From JAHEEL01 sp963715255 (GTDB lineage Bacteria; Actinomycetota; Acidimicrobiia; Spongiisociales; UBA5794), in NCBI GenBank assembly GCA_963715255.1, contig CAVQRN010000008.1, forward strand, positions 1 through 64,000: a stretch of DNA of 64,000 nt. The letters are read 5' to 3'. The translations under genes were made by a program, and so were the position numbers. Shown one piece after another: positions 55,065-63,219 of this stretch; within the stretch, counting starts at the first letter, position 1, and each line of letters begins with the position of its first letter. Below the pieces are notes generated by a model. The model was not told where the DNA came from. It searched no databases and was given only the letters and a program-made list of their open reading frames with translations.

Positions 55065-55406
55065 ATGGCGCTGGACGATCGAGAGCAGAAGATCCTCGAA
55101 GAGATCGAGCGCAACCTCTATGCCGAGGATCCCAAACTCGCGCAAACAGTGGCCAGGTCCGATCTGTCGGCGCGCATCAAACGGCGCCGGGTCCTTGCAG
55201 GAATCGGCTTCTTCGTTGGCTTGGCGATCATGCTCGGAACGTTCACTCGGTTCTCCTATCTTGCCGGCTTGGGATTCATCCTGATGGTGGCGTCCGCTGC
55301 GACGATTGCTGCGACGCTGCGTGGGCTGCGGGTCGATCGAACCGCCTCGTTCCCCGTCTCCGGATGGATGGACGACGTCAGAGAACGATGGCGCCGAGAG
55401 CGCTAA
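55065..55406 (+). CDS. DUF3040 membrane protein
   Basis: This 113-residue protein starts at ATG 55065. The N-terminal MALDDREQKILEEIERNLYAEDPKLA is the DUF3040 signature, a family confined largely to actinobacteria. Two membrane helices follow (VLAGIGFFVGLAIMLGTF and YLAGLGFILMVASAATIAATL). Its function is unknown. A TATACT -10 at about 55023 suggests its own promoter. Confidence 0.88.
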   Translation: MALDDREQKILEEIERNLYAEDPKLAQTVARSDLSARIKRRRVLAGIGFFVGLAIMLGTFTRFSYLAGLGFILMVASAATIAATLRGLRVDRTASFPVSGWMDDVRERWRRER

Positions 55407-55479
55407 GGTTGCGTCTCCCGCGAGGGGTCACAAGGATTTACGAACCGGCCGGGCGGTCGGAGAACGATGGGGAGAACGC

Positions 55480-55977
55480 GTGGAAGGATTCACCGCTCAG
55501 CAGGCGACTCGACTCACCGGCTGTACGCCACATCAACTTCGCTACTGGGACAAGGTGGCACTGGTCCAACCCTCTCTCCAGCAAACCGGCGGTCGACCGG
55601 GGCGCCGCCGCCTCTACTCGTTTCGCGACCTCGTTGCCCTGCGGGTCGTCAAGAGCCTCCTTGACAATGGGATGTCGATCCAGCGGGTGCGCCGAGCGTG
55701 GGACTACCTGCGGCGGACCGGGGACATGGACAATCACCTCTCCGAGATCCGCCTCGTCACGGATGGGGACTCGATCTTCGCCGTCGCGGTCGATGAGGAA
55801 GAGATCCTCGACGCTCTGCGGCAAGGACAGCTCGCGTTCTTCGTAGCGATCAACGACATCACCCAGTCCGTCGAGGAGGACGTCTCCCGATTCGAACTCG
55901 ACCGATCACAGTTCCTCGAGATGCTGCGCTTCGTCGAGGACGACGTGCTATCGGAGGTCGACGAATCCAGCGGGTGA
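55480..55977 (+). CDS. MerR-family transcriptional regulator
   Basis: This protein has 165 residues from GTG 55480, with GGGGAGA upstream. The N-terminal winged helix reads FTAQQATRLTGCTPHQLRYWDKVALVQPS, with the wing RRRLYSFRDLVALRVVKSLLDNGMSIQRVRRA. The C-terminal ~80 residues form an acidic effector or dimerisation region without metal-binding Cys. Its target genes are not evident. Confidence 0.85.
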   Translation: MEGFTAQQATRLTGCTPHQLRYWDKVALVQPSLQQTGGRPGRRRLYSFRDLVALRVVKSLLDNGMSIQRVRRAWDYLRRTGDMDNHLSEIRLVTDGDSIFAVAVDEEEILDALRQGQLAFFVAINDITQSVEEDVSRFELDRSQFLEMLRFVEDDVLSEVDESSG

Positions 55978-56005
55978 CCCGGAGGCTGTCGAGCGGGATG
56001 CGGGG

Positions 56006-58408
56006 TCACCGTCGGAACCGTCGCCTCAGTGAACCCAATCGGAAGTGCGAACGCGTGCGTTCCATGGGGGAGTAGCGGGTCGTGAGCCGCTCTTTCGTCA
56101 ATGCCATCGACCGGCGTGCAACTTCGATCTGTTCTTCGGGAACGGTGTCGGTGTTGCCATAGACCGAACGGGTGTAGACGGCGGCCAACGGCACCATCGC
56201 GTCATCGACCCGCGCCGCAACCTCGGCCGGTGTCGCAGCGGGGTCGGGCTCCTCGGACAGATCGGTGAGCCTCACGATGATCTCTTCCCAAGCCGCTGAA
56301 ACGTCGCCGTCGGCCAGGCGTCGCATGCGGCTGCGGTGGCGGATCCATTTGACGAGAGGCAAGGCCACGGTGATGAGGACCAGGAGGGTCGCGACGACGC
56401 CGACAGAGAGGACCCAACCGGGAAGAGCCGACGATGCCGACGTCTCACCACCGGAGTCGATGAGGCCTCGATCCGGTCGCTCATCGTCCGGTGGGAAGAT
56501 GCCGCCCGGCAGGTCGCCGACGTTGTCGATCGGGGTACGCACCGGTTCGGGAATCTGGTCGAGATATGCGGCGAGATCGTAGCCAAGGGCGTCCTCCATT
56601 GCCTGGTAGCTCGTCGCCGGATTGGCACCGTCGCTGCGGGGGGTGGGATCGAAGCTGACCCACCCCTGATTCGGTATCCACAACTCGACCCAGGAGTGGG
56701 CGTTGTCGTCCCGCACCACCACCTCGTCGATACCGGTGCGATCACCGGGAGTGAAGCCAAGGACGACCCTTGTTGGGATTCCGATGCTGCGCGTCATCAC
56801 CGCCATCGATGTCGCAAACTGCTCGCAGTAGCCCCTGCGATATCCAACGTTCTCCGGAGCATCATCGAACAGCCAGGTGGCGAGAACGTCCTCTCCTTGC
56901 CCTTGACCTGTGACCTCGAGGTCGTAGGCGAAACCTCCGGTCTCACGGAACCAATACTCGATGGCGACACCCTTCTCGAACGGCGTGATGAGCTTTCGTG
57001 TCAGCTCGACTGCCTGTGCCTCGATCCGCCCGTCGACGCTTTGGGGAAGGTCGGTGTACCGCTCGGCGTCGGGGAGTTCCCGGAGAACTACATCGGCAGG
57101 AGCCGGAGGTGTCTCACCTCCGTCGGCAGCAGCGGAGAACAGGGGAGAGAGAGTGCCGTCCGGCGCTCCGGCGACTGCTGCCGGGTCGATCACCGGGATG
57201 TCGGAGACGATCCGGTACTGCATGTCCTGGTAGGTGCGGTCCCCGCGGAACCACAGTGAGGTGTCGGTTCGACGAATCCGAAACGCCGCCACGTCTTCGC
57301 CGTCGACGCCGACGACCGCGTACGGTGCGGGCAGCCACTTCTGTCCGAGCGCCTCGATGGTGATGTCGGCGGTGACGCGGTTGGTTGCTCCGGCGTACTC
57401 GTGTCCCTCCTCTTCGAGCGGAGTTTCGTCCAGGTCGTAGACCTGCGTCCGGCCGGCCGACCACCGACCGTTGCTGTAGGTGTCCATCGTCAGAAGCCGG
57501 AAATACACCTTGTCGGGCGAGATGTCCCCGTCCACGTTGATCGTCGCCCGGAAGAGCGGAATGCCCTTCTTCGATACGAGCCCAGCGTGGATGCTGACGT
57601 ACGGGTCGTAGGTGACGCTCCCGTAGAACCCGCCGCCCAACCCTCCGGGAGTACGCCATGCCAGCACGCCATCGGTTGGAACCTTCGGTCCAAGCAACCC
57701 CGCTCCGACCACGGCGACGATGACGGTGGCGGCCACGAGGAGCGCGGCGGTGGGTGACGGAGCGTTCGAGGGAGCGCGCTGCCGTTCACCGGCCATGCGC
57801 CCGGCTCCCCGATCGCGTTCGTCGTGAGCGACGGCGAGGATCGTTCCTGCGACCAGCAGGACGAAGGCGCCGAGGACGACGAGACCGTCGTTGCGCCGAT
57901 CAAGGGTTGCGAACTGGAGTGCAACGACGAGCGGCGGAAGGAGTGCCACGAAGGGATGATCCTTCGAAAGACCCCATGCGAGGAGGGTCCCGAGCAGCCA
58001 GAACAGAGCCGTCAGGATCACGACGATGCCGGTAATCGGTCGGACCGGTTCGACGTTGTGCCGGATGACGTCGAAGGCCCGCACGAGATCCGACCAGAGT
58101 GCGACAACCCCCGAGGAAGTAGGGAAGATGAGGAGGGACTCCGAGGGTGCCGCGAACCGCGTCGCCGCCAGGAAGAGCGCAGCAACGTTGATCAGCACGA
58201 TCCAGATCGCTCGCAATCGATACGTTATGGCCGTCCAGGTGACGATGAGGCCGATGGCGAGACCGGACATCACGACGAGCTGCCACTTCGCCCCCGAATC
58301 CGTCGGCAGCAACAACCGAGTCAACTCCCAGAACGCGAACCCGATCGATGCGAATCCGGCTATCCAGCTGTAGCGGTAGACCACGCCCGTTCCATTCCTT
58401 GTTTCCAC
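56006..58408 (-). CDS. TgpA-type membrane transglutaminase-like protein
   Basis: This protein has 800 residues from GTG 58408 (GTG 58384 is also possible; both lie inside the DUF58 gene). The N-terminal half has about seven membrane helices (DUF3488), followed by an extracellular domain. The transglutaminase core has its Cys in RGYCEQFATSMAVMTRSIGIPTRVVLGF, His in NAHSWVELWIPNQGW and Asp in SFDPTPR. One more helix (WVLSVGVVATLLVLITVALPLV) and a DUF4129 tail follow. This three-gene arrangement with MoxR and DUF58 is common; it may act on cell envelope proteins. Confidence 0.9.
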   Translation of the reverse strand: METRNGTGVVYRYSWIAGFASIGFAFWELTRLLLPTDSGAKWQLVVMSGLAIGLIVTWTAITYRLRAIWIVLINVAALFLAATRFAAPSESLLIFPTSSGVVALWSDLVRAFDVIRHNVEPVRPITGIVVILTALFWLLGTLLAWGLSKDHPFVALLPPLVVALQFATLDRRNDGLVVLGAFVLLVAGTILAVAHDERDRGAGRMAGERQRAPSNAPSPTAALLVAATVIVAVVGAGLLGPKVPTDGVLAWRTPGGLGGGFYGSVTYDPYVSIHAGLVSKKGIPLFRATINVDGDISPDKVYFRLLTMDTYSNGRWSAGRTQVYDLDETPLEEEGHEYAGATNRVTADITIEALGQKWLPAPYAVVGVDGEDVAAFRIRRTDTSLWFRGDRTYQDMQYRIVSDIPVIDPAAVAGAPDGTLSPLFSAAADGGETPPAPADVVLRELPDAERYTDLPQSVDGRIEAQAVELTRKLITPFEKGVAIEYWFRETGGFAYDLEVTGQGQGEDVLATWLFDDAPENVGYRRGYCEQFATSMAVMTRSIGIPTRVVLGFTPGDRTGIDEVVVRDDNAHSWVELWIPNQGWVSFDPTPRSDGANPATSYQAMEDALGYDLAAYLDQIPEPVRTPIDNVGDLPGGIFPPDDERPDRGLIDSGGETSASSALPGWVLSVGVVATLLVLITVALPLVKWIRHRSRMRRLADGDVSAAWEEIIVRLTDLSEEPDPAATPAEVAARVDDAMVPLAAVYTRSVYGNTDTVPEEQIEVARRSMALTKERLTTRYSPMERTRSHFRLGSLRRRFRR

Positions 58409-59544
58409 GCCGATGCCCAGTGCTCCGGGGATTGCGACGAGACCGTGGTCGCTCCGGCACGGGCGAACTGCACGAGTGCATCGTCGGACTCGGATCCGGA
58501 TGACATCACGATCGTCCGGTAGAAATCGTTCCCAAGCGTCCGATACATGCCGAGAACCGGGTCATCGGGTACACCGGTCGCCAGAACGAGAACACCGCCG
58601 GCCACCCCCGTGCGGCGAAGACGTGCGAGAGCCGTCTTCAGGTCGAGAACCGGTGCCGGCTGCACCGCAGCGAGTTCCTCCATGGCGATTCCGTAGCCCT
58701 CGCTGCTGCCGACCACGGTCCCCGACCCGTTCCCGATCCACAGCGTCGGTGTGTATCCGTTTCTGAAGAGATGCCTGAACGCAGACGCGACACCTCGAAC
58801 GGCATGCTCGAACGCCTCCGCGTCCGGATACGCCGTTTGACGGGGATCGAGGAGGACCAGCGCCCTGGATTGCCACGGCATCTCCAGCTGGCGGATCATG
58901 AGTTCGCCTCGTTTCGCGGACGACGGCCAATGGACCCTTCTGAGATCATCCCCTTGCTGGTACTCGCGGAGGGTGAAGAAGTCCTCTCCGCCGGTCTGGG
59001 AGAAACTCGCCCGAGAGGTGTTCACGGTCGGGTCATGGCCTCGACCGAGCGGGAGGCCGTCGAGATCTTCCACGGCCGGATATACGACGAGGCGATCGAT
59101 CTTGCCGGCCGTACCTCCAGCCTCGCAGAGCGCGAGCGGATCCCGAACTTGGACGATCGAAGGTCCGACGGTATAGACCCCGCGAGGACGACACAACACT
59201 TCATAGCGGGCGATCATGGGGTTGTGAGGTTCGACACGATCGGCGACGAAGCGTGCCGTGCCCAAGCCGGAGACCTCGTCGAGGACGATCGCCTGAGGAA
59301 TTCGACGACTGGTCGAGAGGGTGAGCTCAATGATCGCTCGGTCCCCGTCGTGAACCTGGAATGGAGTGACGCGGCGCGACACTCCCACGCTCGGTACGGT
59401 CGATCGCACGTACGCGATCCCACTCCCGATCGTCATGACGAGGAAGAGACCGACGCCGAGCATCAGCCTCTCGCCGAACACGACCCACAAGACGATCAGG
59501 GCAACACCGGCTCCGAGGGCTGCCCATCCGCGGGTCGTTGGCAT
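58360..59544 (-). CDS. DUF58 domain membrane protein
   Basis: This 394-residue protein starts at ATG 59544. Two N-terminal membrane helices (GWAALGAGVALIVLWVVF, LMLGVGLFLVMTIGSGIAYV) precede the DUF58 signature FFTLREYQQGDDLRRVHWPSSAKRGELMIRQLE and a VWA-like C-terminal domain (ALVLLDPRQTA...). It sits between moxR and the transglutaminase gene, overlapping the latter by 49 nt. Proteins of this type are thought to work with MoxR chaperones. Confidence 0.9.
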   Translation of the reverse strand: MPTTRGWAALGAGVALIVLWVVFGERLMLGVGLFLVMTIGSGIAYVRSTVPSVGVSRRVTPFQVHDGDRAIIELTLSTSRRIPQAIVLDEVSGLGTARFVADRVEPHNPMIARYEVLCRPRGVYTVGPSIVQVRDPLALCEAGGTAGKIDRLVVYPAVEDLDGLPLGRGHDPTVNTSRASFSQTGGEDFFTLREYQQGDDLRRVHWPSSAKRGELMIRQLEMPWQSRALVLLDPRQTAYPDAEAFEHAVRGVASAFRHLFRNGYTPTLWIGNGSGTVVGSSEGYGIAMEELAAVQPAPVLDLKTALARLRRTGVAGGVLVLATGVPDDPVLGMYRTLGNDFYRTIVMSSGSESDDALVQFARAGATTVSSQSPEHWASAWKQGMERAWSTATAG

Positions 59545-59557
59545 CAGCGACCCACCC

Positions 59558-60532
59558 TCATCCCGCGGCGACACGCGTCCCGGGCACCGGCACGGTTCCA
59601 CTGATCCCTTCGAGGACCTTGTCGACGCTCACTCCACGCATCTGTGCCTCAGGTCGCAAGATCAGCCGGTGGTTGAGTACCGGGTACAACACACTCTTCA
59701 CGTCGTCCGGCGCGACGTAGTCACGGCCTGCGATGGCTGCCGTGGTGCGGGCCGCCCGCTGGAGAAACAACGAAGCCCGCGGAGAAGCGCCGAGAAGAAG
59801 ATCGGGTTCTTCTCGAGTGGCTTCGGCAATGTCGATGATGTACCCCTTCACGACGTCTGCGACGTGGACGTGAAGAGCGATCTCGGCCATGCGGACAACG
59901 TCCTCCGCATGGATCACCGGCCGCAGGTCCTCAAACGTCGATCGATCGCCATGGGTGTCGAGCATCTCGAGCTCCTTGGAGCGGGTCGGATACCCCATCG
60001 TGAGACGCATCATGAAGCGGTCAAGCTGTGCCTCAGGGAGTGGATAGGTTCCCTCGTGCTCGATCGGGTTCTGTGTCGCGACCACGATGAATGGAGGCCC
60101 GAGGGTGCGAGTCACCCCGTCGATCGTCACCTGGAGTTCCTCCATCGCTTCGAGCAGGGCTGCCTGGGTCTTGGGGCTTGCACGGTTGATCTCGTCTCCG
60201 AGGACGACGTTCGAGAAGATGGGCCCGGAGCGGAAGACGAACTCACCGATCTCGCGATCCCAGACGGAGACTCCGGTGACGTCGGAGGGGAGGAGGTCGG
60301 GAGTGAATTGGATCCGTTTGAACGAGCAGTCGATCGATCGTGCGAGTGACTTGGCCAGGAGGGTCTTACCCACACCCGGGACGTCCTCGATGAGGACGTG
60401 TCCGCCCGAGACCAGACACGAAGCGATGAGCTCGACCGTCTCCCGTTTCCCCTGGATGACATGCTCGATGTTGTCGGCGACGGTTCGAAACCGTTCACCA
60501 AACCAGGCCAGTTCGTCCGGGGTCGCTTGCAC
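59558..60532 (-). CDS. MoxR-family AAA ATPase
   Basis: This protein has 324 residues from GTG 60532, with GGAGG seven bases upstream. It has the Walker A GVGKTLLAKSLA (in EDVPGVGKT), Walker B VVLGDEINRASPKTQAALLEAMEE, sensor 1 FIVVATQNPIEHEGTYPLPEAQLDRFMM and sensor 2 GASPRASLFLQRAART. MoxR proteins assemble or mature complexes of their VWA/DUF58 partners. It is the first gene of the operon. Confidence 0.93.
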   Translation of the reverse strand: MQATPDELAWFGERFRTVADNIEHVIQGKRETVELIASCLVSGGHVLIEDVPGVGKTLLAKSLARSIDCSFKRIQFTPDLLPSDVTGVSVWDREIGEFVFRSGPIFSNVVLGDEINRASPKTQAALLEAMEELQVTIDGVTRTLGPPFIVVATQNPIEHEGTYPLPEAQLDRFMMRLTMGYPTRSKELEMLDTHGDRSTFEDLRPVIHAEDVVRMAEIALHVHVADVVKGYIIDIAEATREEPDLLLGASPRASLFLQRAARTTAAIAGRDYVAPDDVKSVLYPVLNHRLILRPEAQMRGVSVDKVLEGISGTVPVPGTRVAAG

Positions 60533-60610
60533 GGGGGAGCCTCCTGGGTATCTTGCATGACCGAGACTAGAGGTTGCGAGACGTTGTGGGGACGGGGAGT
60601 GAGGAGAGCG

Positions 60611-60697
60611 GTAGCGGAGTAGCGGAGTAGCGGAGTAGCGGAGTAGGAGTGATCTCATGAGCAAGCGGTTGCTCGGCTACTCGGCTACTCGGCTACC
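60611..60697. repeat. Inverted octamer repeats between moxR and the gene at 60718
   Basis: Four to five GTAGCGGA units (60611-60649) are followed, 20 nt later, by three units in the opposite orientation (CTCGGCTA, 60671-60697). The two arms could form a stem of about 20 bp with two mismatches. It is the only member of the repeat family found between divergent genes. Confidence 0.65.
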
Positions 60698-60717
60698 TTC
60701 CAGCCCATGGAGGCCAC

Positions 60718-60960
60718 ATGATCTCGCGCGCTACCGCTCTTGCTCTCGTGAGACGACCCGCCCTCTGGCCTTCCGCTGCCGGTGCGGCCATTGCGTTTGC
60801 TCGTGTTGGGTGGTGGCGTCGGTCTCCATTTCTCCCGATCCCGGATGCCGAGTTCATCCGATGGCGTACCGCGACCGCCTACGGAAGTGACGACGCCGTC
60901 CTTGCCATGGAGGACGTCGTGGCGTATCTTGAGTGGAGGCGACGATCCGCCAAGGGGTAG
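60718..60960 (+). CDS. Small hypothetical protein
   Basis: This 80-residue protein starts at ATG 60718, with GGAGGCC before it. One hydrophobic stretch (LWPSAAGAAIAFARVGWW) is followed by a basic turn (RR) and a conserved-looking polar C-terminus (EFIRWRTATAYGSDDAVLAMEDVVAYLEWRR). I do not recognise a family with certainty. The next gene starts 17 nt downstream, so they may be co-transcribed. Confidence 0.65.
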   Translation: MISRATALALVRRPALWPSAAGAAIAFARVGWWRRSPFLPIPDAEFIRWRTATAYGSDDAVLAMEDVVAYLEWRRRSAKG

Positions 60961-60976
60961 ACGAGGGGAAGTTGAC

Positions 60977-61570
60977 GTGGCCGTTGGAATGCTTCGCGAT
61001 GACCTGTTGAGCTTGCCCGGCGTCGAGAGTGCACAGCTCGACGGTGATGCCATGGCGCCGACCGGCGTTCGTGTACACCTTGCGCCGGGTGTTGATGCTG
61101 GCGCGGTCGGCGACGAGGTTCAGCGAGTGCTCTCTCTCCACGGTCTCCGTTCCGAGGTCGGCGAAGGCTCCATACCACCGGCACCGGCACCGGCGGCACC
61201 GGCACCGGATGAAGTGGCCGTCGTCGTTCAGGCATCAGTCCGCTCAGCGCTCACGTCGGTTCGGGTCACCGAGGGTCGCGACGGAGTGTTCGTGGAGGCC
61301 CTCGCCAATGGTGTCACCGTGTCGGTTCGCGCTGCAGGGGCTGCGGGCCCGGCCTTCGATCAGGCGGTGGTATCGGCGGTTGCAGAATCGGCAGGTGCAA
61401 CGACCAGTCCGCTCATCCGCTCGGTCGATCTCCGTGACGTTGGCGGCACGTCCGTGGTGACGGTTGTCATCGACGAAGCAGGGGACGCGCTGGTTGGCTC
61501 TTCGATCATGCACGGTGGCCGTGCCTACGCCGTGGGTCGAGCCGTGTGGGCGGCGATGTCCTCTCGGTAA
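60977..61570 (+). CDS. Hypothetical two-domain protein
   Basis: This 197-residue protein starts at GTG 60977, with GAGGGGAA upstream. The N-terminal ~70 residues (LPGVESAQLDGDAMAPTGVRVHLAPGVDAGAVGDEVQRVLSLHGL) look like a small alpha/beta ferredoxin-like or BON/ACT-like fold. A Pro-Ala linker (PPAPAPAAPAP) leads to an Ala/Val-rich C-terminal domain (VVQASVRSALTSVRVTEGRDGVFVEALANGVTVSV). Similar proteins seem to occur in actinobacteria, but the function is unknown. Its 3' end overlaps the convergent recombinase-like gene by 46 nt. Confidence 0.65.
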   Translation: MAVGMLRDDLLSLPGVESAQLDGDAMAPTGVRVHLAPGVDAGAVGDEVQRVLSLHGLRSEVGEGSIPPAPAPAAPAPDEVAVVVQASVRSALTSVRVTEGRDGVFVEALANGVTVSVRAAGAAGPAFDQAVVSAVAESAGATTSPLIRSVDLRDVGGTSVVTVVIDEAGDALVGSSIMHGGRAYAVGRAVWAAMSSR

Positions 61571-62052
61571 CTGCCGTGAGGCATGAGTTGAACGATCACA
61601 TCCGCATCCGTCGGATCGAGAGACTCCCCCGCCGTCTCGGGGAACTCCCTCCGGAATTCATCCACTTTCGCGATCACATCCCGCACGACGAGTCGGGTGT
61701 GATCATCGGGCACGTCGAGCAGATCGTCATGGTCGGGTTCGCTGGTCGAGACGATGGTCAATCCCAGTTCTCGCAGGTGACTGAGCATGATCTCCTGGGT
61801 GACCTTGTCAGAGGAGAGGACCGAGAGTTCGGAGATGACGAGTGCATCGGCGTTCCCCGATCGTGCAATATCGAGGAGGGCCCGGAACCCGTCCCGTCCC
61901 AGCGGATGAGTCGGATCGCGCCCGTCCTGGCACGTGGCGACGAGGTGGTGACCGGAATCGGCCGTCCATCTTCGTATCCGTTCACTCTGCGCGAACGCGG
62001 TCTCTCCCTCGGTCAGGCTTGATGCCTCCCGTACGTACCCGACGACGCGCAC
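61525..62052 (-). CDS. Serine-recombinase-fold protein with degenerate active site
   Basis: This protein has 175 residues from GTG 62052 (GGGAG precedes it; upstream GTG or ATG starts up to 62121 are possible). The fold is that of the resolvase N-terminal domain: VGYVREASSLTEGETAFAQSERIRRWTADSGH, GRDGFRALLDIARSGNADALVISELSVLSSD, LRELGLTIVST. The nucleophile motif YxRVS is YVREAS (Ala at the Ser position) and the catalytic DRLSR motif is SVLSS, so both arginines are lost. No DNA-binding domain follows. It is probably a non-catalytic relative; its role is unknown. It is divergent from an HNH nuclease gene. Confidence 0.7.
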   Translation of the reverse strand: MRVVGYVREASSLTEGETAFAQSERIRRWTADSGHHLVATCQDGRDPTHPLGRDGFRALLDIARSGNADALVISELSVLSSDKVTQEIMLSHLRELGLTIVSTSEPDHDDLLDVPDDHTRLVVRDVIAKVDEFRREFPETAGESLDPTDADVIVQLMPHGSYREDIAAHTARPTA

Positions 62053-62169
62053 ATCTTCTCCCACGCTCTCGATGCTGCTGCCCACCGTGAGTATGACAGG
62101 AGTACAGTGAGTGGTCAACAACTGCCGCTGAGTGGTTTCGTGTCCGCCCTCCGCGCACGATGCCGCTGG

Positions 62170-62175
62170 TACGCT
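62170..62175 (+). promoter_or_regulatory. -10 element of leaderless promoter (HNH gene)
   Basis: TACGCT lies 6 nt before the GTG at 62182. This favours 62182 over the ATG at 62107 as the true start. Confidence 0.5.
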
Positions 62176-62181
62176 CTCTGG

Positions 62182-62676
62182 GTGTCACGAGCCCTCGTCT
62201 TGAACGCGAGTCTCGAACCACTCTCGGTGGTTCCCGTGCGGCGCGCACTGGTGCTCGTGCTGCGGGACCGGGCCGACCTCCTGGTCACGAATGGTGCGAT
62301 CTGGCGATCCGAGGTCGTGTCGATGCCGTCGCCGTCGGTCGTTCGGCTCAGGCGCTACGTGCGAGTTCCCTATCAGCGGCGGGTCCCGGTCAATCGCTCA
62401 ACCGTCTTCCAGCGTGATGATCACCGGTGCCAGTACTGCGGAAGTCATGCCGAGAATCTCGATCACGTCGTCCCCCGGTCGCAGGGCGGCGAACACTCCT
62501 GGTCGAATGTCGTTGCCGCATGCAGGCGCTGCAACACCAAGAAGGGGGGCCGCACGCCGACCGAGGCAGGGCTCCGGCTCGCTTCTGTACCGCGACCGCC
62601 GCGGATCGACACATGGGTGGCGGCTGCGATCGGTGGGGCAGTAGATCCGGACTGGGCGCCCTACGTCACGGCGTAG
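62182..62676 (+). CDS. HNH endonuclease
   Basis: This protein has 164 residues from GTG 62182; homologues typically begin VSRALVLNAS, as here. The N-terminal region is RALVLNASLEPLSVVPVRRALVLVLRDRA. The HNH module is VFQRDDHRCQYCG, then NLDHVVPRSQGGEHSWSNVVAACRRCNTKKGGRTP, with two CxxC zinc pairs and the catalytic His. This widespread actinobacterial family has no assigned role. Its last bases overlap the convergent uspA-type gene. Confidence 0.88.
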   Translation: MSRALVLNASLEPLSVVPVRRALVLVLRDRADLLVTNGAIWRSEVVSMPSPSVVRLRRYVRVPYQRRVPVNRSTVFQRDDHRCQYCGSHAENLDHVVPRSQGGEHSWSNVVAACRRCNTKKGGRTPTEAGLRLASVPRPPRIDTWVAAAIGGAVDPDWAPYVTA

Positions 62677-63190
62677 CCGAGCGGATGAGCAGGACGGGCT
62701 TCGGAGACCGGCGAACGATCTTGGTGCCGGTGGATCCGAGGAACCCCTGGAAGCGGCCCTGACCGTGGGAACCGATCACCACGACCTCGGCGTCGAGCGC
62801 AACGAGTTGCTCGATGATCGTCTGTGCCACGTTCTCGCTCTCGGCGAAGCGACCTTCGACCTCGATGCCTCGTTCCCGGAGCGCACCAACGAGCGGAGCC
62901 GTGTTCTGGCGGAGCTTGTCGGTGAGGTAGCGATCGATCAGCGAGTCGTCACCGGGCCAACCCCTCGGGGTCTCATGTGAGACGGCGGGGGTTTCGACGA
63001 AGGTGTAGTCTGCGACGACGCTGGCGCTCTCCCCGGCACTCCACTGGGTGCGCATGTCGTTGAGGAAGGTACGCGGTATCTCGACGACCGTCAGCACGGT
63101 GACTCGGCCGTCGGCCCCCGCGAGGGCGGCGGCGAAATCTGCCGCCGCGGAAACCTCGATCGCTCCGTCGGTTGCGATGAGTATGTGCAC
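62666..63190 (-). CDS. Universal stress protein (UspA family)
   Basis: This 174-residue protein starts at GTG 63190, behind AGGAGGAACC. It is a single Usp domain with an insertion in the middle: ILIATDGAIEVSAAADFAAALAG at the start and the ATP-binding signature VVVIGSHGQGRFQGFLGSTGTKIVRRSPKPVLLIR at the end (G-2x-G-9x-G-S/T). It is expected to bind ATP and respond to stress; the target is unknown. Confidence 0.9.
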   Translation of the reverse strand: MHILIATDGAIEVSAAADFAAALAGADGRVTVLTVVEIPRTFLNDMRTQWSAGESASVVADYTFVETPAVSHETPRGWPGDDSLIDRYLTDKLRQNTAPLVGALRERGIEVEGRFAESENVAQTIIEQLVALDAEVVVIGSHGQGRFQGFLGSTGTKIVRRSPKPVLLIRSATP

Positions 63191-63219
63191 GGTTCCTCCT
63201 GGGGGTATCGATCCTCAGC

